Shown here: in pieces, positions 8,335 through 17,626 of the stretch
Numbering within the stretch: the first letter of the stretch is position 1
Layout: every line of letters begins with the position of its first letter
Origin: an uncultured Burkholderiales bacterium
GTDB lineage: Bacteria > Pseudomonadota > Gammaproteobacteria > Burkholderiales > Burkholderiaceae_C
Direction: 5' to 3'
Assembly (NCBI GenBank): GCA_903933115.1
Contig: CAIZIT010000063.1
Location: 62,001 to 126,000, forward strand
DNA: 64,000 nt
The notes under the pieces: model-generated
What the model saw: only the letters and a program-made list of their open reading frames with translations
Database searches by the model: none
Told to the model about the DNA's origin: nothing
Position numbers and translations under genes: made by a program

Positions 8335-9318
8335 TCAATCCATCGTGATGTTCATTTTTCGGATCATTTCTGTCCACTTCAAAGACTCGGAATGAATCAT
8401 CTGGTTGAACTCTTCCGGTGAAGAGCTTGTAGCTTCAATTCCTAAGTCAAACAATTGCTGTTTGATTGCCGAGGTTGACATGATTTTGACCACAGCTGCA
8501 TTGAGCGACTTGACCGTTTCTTGGGGTAAGCCTATGGGTGCAACCAAGCCCAGCCAGTTGGAGACTTCATAGCCTTGAACACCCGATTCAGCGATGGTGG
8601 GTGTATTGGGTAACCAAGGCATTCTTTTTTTCGAAGTGATGGCAATGAGTCTTAATTTTCCTGATCGGATGTGTTCTTCATAGACGGCATATGCATCAAA
8701 GGCCATATCCAGTCGAGCTGCCAGCAAATCGGTCAATAGCAATGAGCTTCCCTTGTAGGGAATGTGCAGCAGATCAACTTTACCCAAGCTCTCAAAAAGT
8801 GCGCCAGACAAGTGACTAGAACTCCCGTTTCCAGCAGATCCATAGGTCAATTGACCAGGTTTTTTTTGTGCATAGGCCACCAAGTCGGAAACAGATTTGA
8901 TCGGTAAGTTGGCGTTCACAACCAAAACACGTGGTGTTAAATGCGTCAAGGAAATGGGTGTAAAGTCTTTGAAAGGATCGTATTTGAGCTTGGGGTACAG
9001 ACTCGGATTGATCGACATCACGCCCATGGTTGCCAACAAAAGTGTTGTACCGTCTGAAGGGCTGTGGGCCACATATTCAGCAGCAATCGATCCGCCTGCT
9101 CCCCCCTTGTTCTCGACCACAACGGTTTGGTCCAACTCATTGCTCAGTCCTTGAGCTAAGCCTCGGGCCATGATGTCTGTTGCTCCTCCTGCAGGAAAGG
9201 GAACGATCAGACGAATTGTTTTCTTGCTTAAATTCGCTTCGAGGCTGTTTTTATGAAATCCAGAGAGTAAAAGTCCCATCAAAAGAGAGCGTCTCAAGGC
9301 GGTAAAGCGTTTGGTCAT
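8335..9318 (-). CDS. Periplasmic Bug/TctC-family solute receptor
   Basis: 327 residues with an N-terminal hydrophobic region (LRRSLLMGLLLSGF) as a likely signal peptide, then KKTIRLIVPFPAGGATD, AHSPSDGTTLL, GSAGNGSSSHLSGALF and HIPYKGS, all standard for Bug receptors. It presumably binds a carboxylate in the periplasm. Its start overlaps the stop of the amidohydrolase gene by 4 bases (ATGA), so it is translationally coupled as the third gene of a leftward operon with the carboxymuconolactone-decarboxylase-like and amidohydrolase genes. The ligand is therefore likely a substrate of those enzymes. Confidence 0.92.
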   Translation of the reverse strand: MTKRFTALRRSLLMGLLLSGFHKNSLEANLSKKTIRLIVPFPAGGATDIMARGLAQGLSNELDQTVVVENKGGAGGSIAAEYVAHSPSDGTTLLLATMGVMSINPSLYPKLKYDPFKDFTPISLTHLTPRVLVVNANLPIKSVSDLVAYAQKKPGQLTYGSAGNGSSSHLSGALFESLGKVDLLHIPYKGSSLLLTDLLAARLDMAFDAYAVYEEHIRSGKLRLIAITSKKRMPWLPNTPTIAESGVQGYEVSNWLGLVAPIGLPQETVKSLNAAVVKIMSTSAIKQQLFDLGIEATSSSPEEFNQMIHSESLKWTEMIRKMNITMD

Positions 9319-10121
9319 TCGTACAATTCACTGGGGTTGCTAGAGAGGATTTTTTGCAGCACACGTTCATTGGGTGTCCACCCGACAAGGGTATCTAAAA
9401 GGGATTGGGTAGAGGGGGGTGGTGAAACATTAAGATGAGGCCAATCTGTGCCCCAAACCAACCGATCGGGGTTGGTGGCAATCAGCTTTTCATGAAAGGG
9501 TCGACCGTTATCGATATGGCTCTCTTGGAGTAAATTCCTATAAGCGCAGAGCTTTAACCAAACTTTTCCTGAATTCATCAGCCGCAGCAGGCATTGAAAA
9601 CCTGGATCTTGGATGCCTGAGTTGACATCAAAGCCACCCATGTGATCAATCACAACGGGTACAGGGGAGTTGAGCAATTCCAATTCGAGTTGAGGAAGCA
9701 TTTTGCAGTCCGTCCAGAGCTCCGCATGAAGTCCAGAGTCACTCAATCGGTGCTTCAATTGGGTAAAGTCATCAAAACTCGCACTTCCAAAGAAGTTTGC
9801 ACTCGAGCCGCTCCTGGCACTGAAACGTGCAGCTCTCACACCCTTTGCTCTTAGCGCTTTGAGCTCAATGGGGGTGTTGGCGTTGATCACAATCACACCG
9901 CGCAACGACTTCTCTTGTTGTAGGCAGTCCAGCAAGAGTTCGTAGTTTGATCCATAAGCACTGGGATGAACCAAAACACCTTTGTTTAGACCTAAGCTTT
10001 GGAGCAAAGAGAGGTAGTTCCCGAGCAAAGCTTCATGGGGTGTGTAGCTTCTTCCCTCAGCCAAGGGGTATTTGCTGTATGGACCGAATACATGTGCATG
10101 GCAATCCCATTGATCGCTCAT
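9315..10121 (-). CDS. Amidohydrolase-2 family (LigI-like lactonase) protein
   Basis: 268 residues, TIM-barrel amidohydrolase of the family that includes 2-pyrone-4,6-dicarboxylate lactonase. Metal and active-site landmarks are WDCHAHVFGP near residue 8, VLVHPSAYGSNY around 50, VVIDHMGG in the middle and LVWGTDWPHLN near the end. It would hydrolyse a lactone or similar ring-cleavage product in the cytoplasm. It is coupled to the Bug gene downstream and lies 2 bases after the carboxymuconolactone-decarboxylase-like gene. That gene set points to the degradation of an aromatic or pyrone acid. Confidence 0.85.
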   Translation of the reverse strand: MSDQWDCHAHVFGPYSKYPLAEGRSYTPHEALLGNYLSLLQSLGLNKGVLVHPSAYGSNYELLLDCLQQEKSLRGVIVINANTPIELKALRAKGVRAARFSARSGSSANFFGSASFDDFTQLKHRLSDSGLHAELWTDCKMLPQLELELLNSPVPVVIDHMGGFDVNSGIQDPGFQCLLRLMNSGKVWLKLCAYRNLLQESHIDNGRPFHEKLIATNPDRLVWGTDWPHLNVSPPPSTQSLLDTLVGWTPNERVLQKILSSNPSELYE

Positions 10122-10123
10122 GA

Positions 10124-10690
10124 TCAGACGGCGTCCTGTGGCAGTGCAAAAGCTGGCGCAACACCTTCAGGTAAAGGTATTTCATGTGCGTTGAGCGTCA
10201 TGGCAACCATGGTGTAATAACCCACCAAAGCGGTTAACTCAACAACTGTTTTTTCTCCGAATTGAGCCAAGGCCTTTTTGTAGGTTGAATGGGATACGGA
10301 TTTCATGGCGCAGAGTTCATGCGCAAAATCAAAAACCAAAGCTTCTTGATCGTTCATGAGGGGGGACTTTTCAAGCTTGAGAATGTTCTCAATGATCTCT
10401 GGCTGAAGGCCTACTTTTTCGGCTTCAATTCGATGGGCGTACCACTCAAAGGGCGACTGTGAGGACTTTGCTGTGACCAGGATCGCAATTTCTGATAAGC
10501 GGGGGGTCAAAGACGTGTTGTAGCGCAACAAGGCACCCAGTGCTTGCCATCGGTCAGCAAGTTCCGCATTGTGAATGGCGGCCCGAATTGGGCCTTGTAC
10601 TTTCCCTCTAGGTCCGGTGATCATTTTGTTGAAGACCTTCAACTGGTCTTCATTCATGTCTTCAGGTGAGGGGAGTGTTATTCTGGGCAT
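10124..10690 (-). CDS. Carboxymuconolactone decarboxylase (CMD/AhpD-like) family protein
   Basis: 188 residues, all-helical. The core SEIAILVTAKSSQSPFEWYAHRIEAEKVGL matches the CMD domain pattern with conserved Glu, Trp and His, but there is no CxxC, so it is not a peroxidase-type AhpD. Related proteins decarboxylate or isomerise lactones, though many have no known reaction. First gene of the leftward operon with the LigI-like amidohydrolase and a Bug receptor, 2 bases upstream of the former. Confidence 0.83.
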   Translation of the reverse strand: MPRITLPSPEDMNEDQLKVFNKMITGPRGKVQGPIRAAIHNAELADRWQALGALLRYNTSLTPRLSEIAILVTAKSSQSPFEWYAHRIEAEKVGLQPEIIENILKLEKSPLMNDQEALVFDFAHELCAMKSVSHSTYKKALAQFGEKTVVELTALVGYYTMVAMTLNAHEIPLPEGVAPAFALPQDAV

Positions 10691-10895
10691 GTCTGCTTTT
10701 CAAAATGATGAATTCAAAAGATGAATGAATTTTTCTATTCTACTCATAAATTATTTTTTACTTTTATTGATCAAATTTGCTATTGTGTAAACCCCTAGGT
10801 TGGAATCATTTTTAACGAATCGAATTTGTATTGAACTCATGTAATATGGGTCAACTTCAATCTGAATACCGGTCAAAGCACTCAAGGGCGAATTG
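10691..10895. promoter_or_regulatory. AT-rich divergent promoter region
   Basis: This 205-base spacer separates the leftward CMD operon from the rightward flavin reductase-like gene. The stretch 10741-10790 is strongly AT-rich. A rightward promoter could use TTTACT at 10757-10762 and TATTGT at 10781-10786 with an 18-base spacer, and the palindrome TTGATCAA lies between them and might be an operator core. The match is weak and based on eye inspection only. Confidence 0.3.
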
Positions 10896-11543
10896 ATGAA
10901 AAAGTTTATTTATGTTCCCGCTAAGGGGTTGGATACGGCTCAGGCCTATAAGTTGGTCGTTGGATGTGTAGTGCCTCGTCCTGTAGCTTGGATCACAACC
11001 ATGGGATTGAATGGTCTTGTCAACGCCGCTCCTTTCAGCTCCTACAACTACGTTGCAACTGATCCACCCATGCTGGCCATCAATATCGCTGAGCGAGCAG
11101 GGGTGATGAAGGATACGGCAAGAAACATTCTTGAAACGGGAGAGTTTGTGGTCAATGTCTCGGATGAAGACAATCTTGATCAAATGCACGCCAGCGCGCA
11201 GGAGTATCCACCTGAAACGAGTGAGATTGACGAGTTGGGCATTGAGTTGTTGAAAAGTGAAATGGTGCGTCCCCCACGCATTGCGAGCAGCCCAGTTCAC
11301 ATGGAGTGCAAACTGGATCAAAAGGTTGTTTTAGGAGCCGGTAGAAACGTTTTGTACATTGGTGAGGTTGTCGCTTTTCACTTGCGGGACGATATTTACG
11401 ATGGCAACAGGGTCGACTCGATCAAGATGAGACCCATTGCTCGTATGGGTGGCCCGTACTATGCAAAGATGGGCGAAATTGTTGAAAAACCCATGCTTCA
11501 AAAGCCTCCTGGCGGTGAAGGTTGGATCAATCAAAACAAGTAA
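10896..11543 (+). CDS. Flavin reductase-like FMN-binding domain protein
   Basis: 215 residues from ATG 10896, chosen because AAGGGCG lies 5 bases upstream; a TTG two codons... one codon earlier (10893) is in frame. The protein has the flavin reductase-like fold signature: VGCVVPRPVAWITTMG near the N-terminus, NAAPFSSYNYVATDPPMLAINI, then TARNILETGEFVVNVSDE. Such proteins bind FMN and either reduce flavin for a partner oxygenase or act as small oxidoreductases. The next gene (Bug receptor) starts 17 bases after its stop, so the two are probably one transcript. No partner oxygenase is nearby. Confidence 0.87.
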   Translation: MKKFIYVPAKGLDTAQAYKLVVGCVVPRPVAWITTMGLNGLVNAAPFSSYNYVATDPPMLAINIAERAGVMKDTARNILETGEFVVNVSDEDNLDQMHASAQEYPPETSEIDELGIELLKSEMVRPPRIASSPVHMECKLDQKVVLGAGRNVLYIGEVVAFHLRDDIYDGNRVDSIKMRPIARMGGPYYAKMGEIVEKPMLQKPPGGEGWINQNK

Positions 11544-11560
11544 CTTTATTGAGGTCTTCA

Positions 11561-12547
11561 ATGCGTCAATTCTCCAAACCGATCACCTTGGTGTTGCCAA
11601 TCATTGCGGCTTTCATGTTGGTGATGGCCCATATCAGTCATGCACAGTCTTGGCCTGAAAAGACGGTGAAGATCATCAATCCATATGCACCAGGTGGCCC
11701 ATCGGATAATATTGTGAGGATGTTGGCCGAGGGGCTCAGCACAGAGTTGGGGCAAGCGTTTATGGTTGAAAACAGGCCTGGTGGAGGTACCGTGATCGGT
11801 GCCAACGCAGTGGCCAAATCTTTGCCTGATGGCTATACCCTTTTATTGGCGACCGTCGCACCTTTAGTGGTTCAGTCGGTCATCAATCCAGCGCTCCCTT
11901 ATGACGCCAAAAGGGATTTTGTGATGGTGGCCATGTTTGCCACTGTTCCCAATTTGATTTCTGTTCACCCTTCCGTTGGCATCAACAATCTGGCTGAATT
12001 GATTGCGTTTTCAAAGAAATACCCCGGTAAACTCAATTATGCTTCTGCGGGTAATGGGACGGGACCACATTTGGGGGGGGAGTTGTTCAACAGCATGACT
12101 GGAGGAAAGCTCACTCATATTCCATTTGCTGGTGCTGCGCCTGCAGTGATGGCGGTTCTTAGCGGTCAAGTTGACGTTTCCTTTGTGAACATCACCCCTC
12201 AAATCCAACACATCAAGAGCGGCAAACTCAGGCCCATCGCCATGGGTGGGGCCAAGCGATCAATGCTTTTTCCCGATGTGCCCACTGTCGCCGAGTCGGG
12301 TTTGGCTGGTTATTTGTCTGAGTCATGGAATGGGCTGGCTGCTCCCCAAGGCACGCCTAAACCGGTCGTTGACAAGCTGTACAAATCGGTTGCAAAAATC
12401 ATGGCATCCGCCAAGGCGCAAGACTTGTTGATCACTCTTGGGGCTGAATCGACCGTCATGGGGCCTGAAGAATTTACGGCCTACGTCAGACAAGATGAGA
12501 GGCAATTGACGCCCATCATCAAATCTTTGAATTTAAGCAATTTTTGA
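11561..12547 (+). CDS. Periplasmic Bug/TctC-family solute receptor
   Basis: 328 residues from ATG 11561, which has GAGG at 11551-11554 and places a normal signal peptide (LVLPIIAAFMLVMAHISHAQ) at the start; the frame is also open upstream into the previous gene. Bug motifs: KIINPYAPGGPSD, AKSLPDGYTLLLA, NYASAGNGTGPHLGGELF and HIPFAGAAPA. Third intact Bug receptor in 12 kb, on the same transcript as the flavin reductase-like gene. Ligand unknown. Confidence 0.92.
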   Translation: MRQFSKPITLVLPIIAAFMLVMAHISHAQSWPEKTVKIINPYAPGGPSDNIVRMLAEGLSTELGQAFMVENRPGGGTVIGANAVAKSLPDGYTLLLATVAPLVVQSVINPALPYDAKRDFVMVAMFATVPNLISVHPSVGINNLAELIAFSKKYPGKLNYASAGNGTGPHLGGELFNSMTGGKLTHIPFAGAAPAVMAVLSGQVDVSFVNITPQIQHIKSGKLRPIAMGGAKRSMLFPDVPTVAESGLAGYLSESWNGLAAPQGTPKPVVDKLYKSVAKIMASAKAQDLLITLGAESTVMGPEEFTAYVRQDERQLTPIIKSLNLSNF

Positions 12548-12658
12548 GTTTTTAGGCCATTTCATTTAGACTTTTATCTGAGTTTCTCCTTTCGTTCGTG
12601 TACAGTGCGTTGGAATTCTTTTTCTAAACTCAAACTGTGTTGATCTTCGGGTATCGGT

Positions 12659-14026
12659 ATGTTTTGGCGAACTTTTGTCTTCAGTCTTTTTTTGCTTTTG
12701 GGGGTCATGGTCGGGGTGCTGCTGCTGCCCTTTAGCGACCCTTGGCACAGTGCCTTTTTGGCCTTGAGCTTGACGTGTTTGTTGCTTTTTATCGTGGACG
12801 TCAACCAAGCCAATAAAACACTTTTGTGGCTTAAGAGTGAAGAGCGCGGAGAGCCTCCCTTTTACCGTGGGGTGTGGGGAGAGTTGGCCGATCGAATCAT
12901 TCGATTGGTCAGAGCCAAAGACCGAGAAATCGTCAAGAGTGACGCCAGACTGACCGAGTTTTTGTCCGCTATTCAAGCCTCTCCACACGGGGTTTTGTTG
13001 ATCAACCCTGAGGGCCGAATTGAGTGGGCCAACGAGATGGCCAAGGTACATCTCGGAATTGATATCGAGCGAGACAAAGACCAACTCATTGGCAATTTGG
13101 TGCGTGATCCTGCCTACACGGCTTATGCCCACGACATGGTTTTTGACCATGAGGTGGTCATTGAGGGGGCACAAAATCAATTTCAACAACACTCTAAAAT
13201 TTCCCTGCAGTTGTTCCCATACGGCGAAAAGCGAAAATTGATGTTGACCCGAGACATCACGGCTTTGGAGCAAGCGGAGTTGATGAGGCGTGACTTTGTG
13301 GCCAACGTCTCTCATGAGATTCGCACGCCTTTGACGGTTTTGGCCGGTTTTGTGGAGACCATGCAAAATTTACGACTGGAGCCTCACGAGCAAACCAAGT
13401 ACCTGGCCTTGATGCAGCAACAAGCCTCTAGGATGCAAATTTTGGTTCAAGATTTGTTGACCCTCTCCAAATTGGAGGGCAGCCCTTTGCCCAGTGGTCT
13501 GGATTGGTTTGACTTGGACTTGGTTCTTAAGAGCTGTGAGGTCGAGGCTCGGGGCTTGTCCAAGACCTTGGTCCAAGCTGCAGAAAAGTCTCACGAATTG
13601 ATCTTTGAATACCTGGGCACAAGTGGCATAGAGATCTCGGGGAACAAAACCGAAATTCAAAGCGCCATGTCCAATTTGATCAGCAATGCCTTACGCTACA
13701 CCCCCTTGGGGGCGCAAGTCAGGGTGACTTGTCAGGTGTTGGCGGACGGTCAATGGCGTTTTGCGGTCAAGGACAATGGTGTGGGCATCGCGCCCGAGCA
13801 CCTTCCAAGGCTCACGGAGCGGTTTTACCGTGTGGACCGCAGTCGCTCGAGGGAGACGGGCGGTACGGGCTTGGGCTTGGCCATTGTCAAGCATGTGATT
13901 CAACGTCACGGGGGGGAGTTCCAAATTCAAAGCACCTTAGGAAAAGGGTCTGAGTTTTCTTGGGTTTTGCCCAAGAACAGAGTACGGTTTCAAAACAAGT
14001 CAGATGATCTAGCGCTCTTGGGTTGA
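12659..14026 (+). CDS. phoR: Phosphate regulon sensor histidine kinase PhoR
   Basis: 455 residues. Two N-terminal membrane helices (about residues 3-22 and 28-45) with almost no periplasmic loop, then a linker and PAS domain (FLSAIQASPHGVLLINPEGRIEWAN) and the kinase core. H-box FVANVSHEIRTPLTVLAGF, N-box NLISNALRYTP, G1 DNGVGI and the GTGLGLAIVKH lid are all present. This order is typical of PhoR, which senses phosphate via the Pst system and phosphorylates PhoB. No phoB or phoU is adjacent in this window; upstream is a Bug gene. Its last 18 bases overlap the convergent MATE gene. The Pho-box-like sites at 38-63 kb are its likely downstream targets. Confidence 0.85.
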   Translation: MFWRTFVFSLFLLLGVMVGVLLLPFSDPWHSAFLALSLTCLLLFIVDVNQANKTLLWLKSEERGEPPFYRGVWGELADRIIRLVRAKDREIVKSDARLTEFLSAIQASPHGVLLINPEGRIEWANEMAKVHLGIDIERDKDQLIGNLVRDPAYTAYAHDMVFDHEVVIEGAQNQFQQHSKISLQLFPYGEKRKLMLTRDITALEQAELMRRDFVANVSHEIRTPLTVLAGFVETMQNLRLEPHEQTKYLALMQQQASRMQILVQDLLTLSKLEGSPLPSGLDWFDLDLVLKSCEVEARGLSKTLVQAAEKSHELIFEYLGTSGIEISGNKTEIQSAMSNLISNALRYTPLGAQVRVTCQVLADGQWRFAVKDNGVGIAPEHLPRLTERFYRVDRSRSRETGGTGLGLAIVKHVIQRHGGEFQIQSTLGKGSEFSWVLPKNRVRFQNKSDDLALLG

Positions 14027-15370
14027 TTTCTTGGAGACCCAATTGAGCAAGGTCAGCATGCAAATGCTCACCGTGAAGACCGCAGCCGTGTTGCTCAGCC
14101 AAAAGGTCTTGGGTGATGGCATGGCTGGCCAATCGAAGATGCTCAATCCCTCGTAGGCCAAATGGTAGCCACCCATGAGCCCAACGCCCCACAAGAACAC
14201 GCAATAAAGGACCAAAGGCATGATGGTGATTTTGTAGCACCTGAGCATGAAAAAGCACATCACCTGTGTCGCGTCTCCCAGGTGATACAAGGACAGCCAA
14301 ATCAAAACGCCAGTTGCCGCACTCACCACCTCTGGGTTGGTGGAGAAGAGGGGAGCGATCCAGGGGTTCAGGAAAAAGATCAGCACGCTCACGATGCCCG
14401 CCAAACTCCAATCCAATAAAAAGCCCTGCTTCATCACCATACGAGCTTGCACGGGATCCAACGCTCCGAGCCAAAAGCTCACTCGTGCACTGGTGGCAAT
14501 CGACAAAGACAAAGGCGCCATGTAGAGCAGCGCCGCAAGACTGGTGATGATTTGGTGCGTGGCGGCTGCTGTGGTGCCTTGTCTAGCGATGAAGAGGGCC
14601 ATCAAGGTGAAAGAGGTCACCTCAACCGCCACCGACAACGCGTTTGGTAAACCAATGCGAAGCAATTCTCGAAGGCTTTTCCAATCGGGTCTCTCTAGGC
14701 TGGCCCAAATGTTAAAGGGCTTGTAGAGGGCTTGCTTTTGCAACAAAACCAGACAAAGCATCACCATGGCCAAGTTCACGCAAAAGGTCGCCCAAGCACA
14801 ACCCATCAGGCCCAGAGCTGCAAATTCAAACACCCCAAAGGTCAATGCAATGGAGAGGGGAATTTTAAGCAGCAGCCCAGTGATTTGAATCCAAGTCACC
14901 AGCTTGGGCTTGCCAATGCTTTGGTTCAAGGTGCTGAACATTCTAAAGAGCAAAGCCAGTGGCAGCCCCAGGCACTGAATGGCCAAATAGGAGGCGACTT
15001 CATGTTCGAGTGCCTTGGGCACTTGCGTCCATTGAAGGATCAGGTGAGGGTTCAATAAGATGGAGACCCCCAGTGCTGAACAGCTGAGGAACAGATAAAG
15101 GCCTTGTCGGAACTGACGCCCCACTTCAAGGGGTTTTTGTGCGCCATGCATCTCAGAGAGCACGGGCAACAAGGCTTGCAAGATCCCCATCAAAGCGACA
15201 AAGACGCTGATGTAAACGGCCGAACCCACCGACAAAGCGGCCAAGGCCTTTTGGTCGTATCGACCGGCCACCAAGGTGTCGGTGATGCCAAACGCCATGA
15301 CGGCCAGTTGCCCCACCAAAATCGTGGATGCGTGTTGGAAGATCAGGCGGCGCTCGGTTTTTTTGCTCAC
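14009..15370 (-). CDS. MATE family multidrug/sodium antiporter
   Basis: 453 residues, about 12 hydrophobic helices arranged in two halves, as expected for MATE exporters. Typical N-terminal features are QHASTILVGQLAVMAFGITDTLVAGRYD and, in the second half, GLPNALSVAVEVTSFTLMALFIARQGT. Such proteins export cationic drugs or metabolites in exchange for Na+ or H+. Convergent with and overlapping phoR by 18 bases; downstream of the membrane protein gene at 15383 with 12 bases between. Confidence 0.9.
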   Translation of the reverse strand: MSKKTERRLIFQHASTILVGQLAVMAFGITDTLVAGRYDQKALAALSVGSAVYISVFVALMGILQALLPVLSEMHGAQKPLEVGRQFRQGLYLFLSCSALGVSILLNPHLILQWTQVPKALEHEVASYLAIQCLGLPLALLFRMFSTLNQSIGKPKLVTWIQITGLLLKIPLSIALTFGVFEFAALGLMGCAWATFCVNLAMVMLCLVLLQKQALYKPFNIWASLERPDWKSLRELLRIGLPNALSVAVEVTSFTLMALFIARQGTTAAATHQIITSLAALLYMAPLSLSIATSARVSFWLGALDPVQARMVMKQGFLLDWSLAGIVSVLIFFLNPWIAPLFSTNPEVVSAATGVLIWLSLYHLGDATQVMCFFMLRCYKITIMPLVLYCVFLWGVGLMGGYHLAYEGLSIFDWPAMPSPKTFWLSNTAAVFTVSICMLTLLNWVSKKSTQER

Positions 15371-15382
15371 AACAAGAGGCCC

Positions 15383-17095
15383 TTAGGGCTTGATTTTTTG
15401 AAAGAGATCCATCTCTTGGTTGTCATCTGAGGGCCTGGGGATGGTCTTGATCCATTCATAGCCTTCGATTTGAAGTCCTGCTGGAGCAGTGGACTGGCTT
15501 TTGTGGTCACTCTCTGTGATCACCCATTCACAGTTTGCTGCGCTGGAAGGTGCAAAGCGTTGCACCTCTAAAGTGCTGTGGATCTTAAAGGCAGTGATGT
15601 GTGCCAAGCTCAAGTCTTTTGTGCAAACCACGTGGGTGGTCACGTTTTTCTCAACCTCCAGGACCATGGGCAGATAGCTTCTTGCGTAGTCCAAGAGCGG
15701 CAGCCATAAGCTCATCAAAAGCAGCCAACAAAGCGCTGCACCAGCCGCGGGCAGGACCAGGCTTTTCCAAATGGCTGAGCGGTGTTGTCCCGTTCTCCAC
15801 TTGACCAATCCCATCCAGGTGAGGGTGGCCAAGAGGGCAACCCCAAAAGCGCTCCAACCAAAACTTGGCACAAAACCCGGTAACAATCTTGCTACATTGG
15901 CTGCGGGTTGGGGGGGCCAACCCGTTTGCATGGCGAGCCAGACCACCCAGATGATGAAAGCACAGCCGCTGAAGAAGATCAGGGTGAACCAATCGATCAG
16001 GGCGCTCACGCTCCTTTGTAGGGTGGGCAGCGCCAAAGCGGCTAGGGCGGAGAAAAAGGGCAGTGACAAGAGCAAAACGCGCTCAGGTGGAACACTCACC
16101 AAGGCGGCCAGTGCGCAAAGGGTGCCCATGCTCAGTGGAATCAAGAGGTGTCGGCTTTGAGGGGACTCTAGCCAGTGATGGCGCCATCTCCAAAGCGTCC
16201 ACAAGGTCAGGGGCCAAACGGGCCAGGTGAACCACAACCACAGCCTCAGTTGCCCATGCCAATGGGCAAGCGTCATGGGGGGCCAAGCCAATCTCCAATG
16301 CCACATGTGCTGAGGGGTGAGTGCCGCAACGATCAAGGTCACTGCCAGCAAGATGAAAGCACTTTGACGACGGTGATCAAGTTCAGCATCTCTCAAACTG
16401 ACGATGAATGCGAGTACACCCAAGAGCCAGGCCAAGTTGGGTGCACCTGAGCAACTGAGGCCTGCGAGCCCAAGTCCCCAAAAAGCAAAACTCCAACGGC
16501 GGTGATAGGGCAAGTTGGCCAGCGCAGCAAAGCAGACGCTGATGAATGTGAATTGAGCCAGCATGGGGGTGACCTCATGCAGGGGTTGTGCGAGCCCTAA
16601 AGAGGAGATGAGGGCCAAGAGGGCGGCATCGGCCAGAGCTCTTGCATAGTCTTTGTGGTTGGCTTCACCCCCAAAGGCAAAGGCCACGGGTTTGGCGCCT
16701 TGGCTTTTGACTAGCGCGTAGACGGCGTACCACGTGGCCGATAGGCTTAAAAACGCCAAGCCCATGAAGGGCACTCGGACGGCTTGGGCTGCGGGCAACC
16801 AAGGGGTAAGTCCCTGAATGGCCCAAGCCCCAAGCCAATAAGGCAACAAAGCATCGAGCTCAGGTGTTTGGCCCAATAGCGTGGGGTGCCACCAATCACT
16901 TGCGCCTTGCGCCAAAGCCAACATGAAGCCCAAGGAGGTGAGATCGACCGACTTCCAAGCCTCTCGAAACCAAAAGCCTGGAATGACGTAAGCCATGCAA
17001 AACAAGTACAGGGCCAATCGGGGTAATCGGCGAACTGCGTCTTGGCTGACGATGGCGGGGGTGGCTTGTTTCAATTCAAAAGCACCTGAGGTCAT
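15383..17095 (-). CDS. Polytopic membrane protein, ArnT/GT-C glycosyltransferase-like
   Basis: About 570 residues from the ATG at 17095 (an ATG at 17110 is also in frame). There are roughly 11-12 membrane helices and a soluble C-terminal tail of about 90 residues. The N-terminal pattern (FREAWKSVDLTSLGFMLA, then WWHPTLLG and LDALLPYWLGA) is reminiscent of GT-C lipid-linked sugar transferases such as ArnT, with an acidic residue in the first outer loop. I could not confirm the family from motifs alone. It lies between rpmE and the MATE gene, both on the same strand. Function unproven. Confidence 0.6.
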   Translation of the reverse strand: MTSGAFELKQATPAIVSQDAVRRLPRLALYLFCMAYVIPGFWFREAWKSVDLTSLGFMLALAQGASDWWHPTLLGQTPELDALLPYWLGAWAIQGLTPWLPAAQAVRVPFMGLAFLSLSATWYAVYALVKSQGAKPVAFAFGGEANHKDYARALADAALLALISSLGLAQPLHEVTPMLAQFTFISVCFAALANLPYHRRWSFAFWGLGLAGLSCSGAPNLAWLLGVLAFIVSLRDAELDHRRQSAFILLAVTLIVAALTPQHMWHWRLAWPPMTLAHWHGQLRLWLWFTWPVWPLTLWTLWRWRHHWLESPQSRHLLIPLSMGTLCALAALVSVPPERVLLLSLPFFSALAALALPTLQRSVSALIDWFTLIFFSGCAFIIWVVWLAMQTGWPPQPAANVARLLPGFVPSFGWSAFGVALLATLTWMGLVKWRTGQHRSAIWKSLVLPAAGAALCWLLLMSLWLPLLDYARSYLPMVLEVEKNVTTHVVCTKDLSLAHITAFKIHSTLEVQRFAPSSAANCEWVITESDHKSQSTAPAGLQIEGYEWIKTIPRPSDDNQEMDLFQKIKP

Positions 17096-17200
17096 GGGGC
17101 AATGATGCATGTACAAAAAACAAAGGCAGCGCGGTTGAACCGTGCTGCCTTGAGGTTGACTGGAGCGAGGCCCCAGTCAGAAGGGGCTTGCCAGGAGCAA

Positions 17201-17458
17201 TTATTTTGCTGCTGTCTTGCCGTATTTGTTTCTAAAGCGCTCAACACGTCCACCCATGTTGTCCACAGATTTTTGTGTACCTGTGTAAAAGGGGTGTGAC
17301 TCGCTGGATGTATCCAATTTGTACAAAGGCAAATCGCGTCCGTCATCCATTTTGATGGTTTCTTTGGTGTTCGCGCATGAGCGGGTAACAAACTTAAAGC
17401 CATTGGACAAATCGACGAAGCAAACTTCGCGGTAATTGGGGTGAATGCCTTCTTTCAT
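17201..17458 (-). CDS. rpmE2: 50S ribosomal protein L31 type B
   Basis: 85 residues. The sequence [20 protein letters not shown], then [14 protein letters not shown] and [27 protein letters not shown] identify L31. It lacks the zinc-binding cysteines of the C+ form, so it is the type B (zinc-independent) paralogue. It follows rho on the same strand, a common arrangement in Burkholderiales. Confidence 0.95.
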   Translation of the reverse strand: MKEGIHPNYREVCFVDLSNGFKFVTRSCANTKETIKMDDGRDLPLYKLDTSSESHPFYTGTQKSVDNMGGRVERFRNKYGKTAAK

Positions 17459-17626
17459 TTTCTGATCCTTGGGGTAAAGCCGGCAGCCTCGTCAGCCAAT
17501 CTGACGCACTTTCCGTATAACCTTCTATTATAACAGGATTGTCACCAAGATCGTTCGAATCGATCTCGGTGGTGATTGCATTGGACAATAAACCCTGTTG
17601 GAAGAAGATTTTTGAGTACTAAAGAG

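Noticed and set aside
12566-13366. 266-codon minus-strand frame opposite phoR
   Set aside because: It is fully antisense to a well-supported kinase gene and has His/Gln-rich composition typical of a shadow frame.
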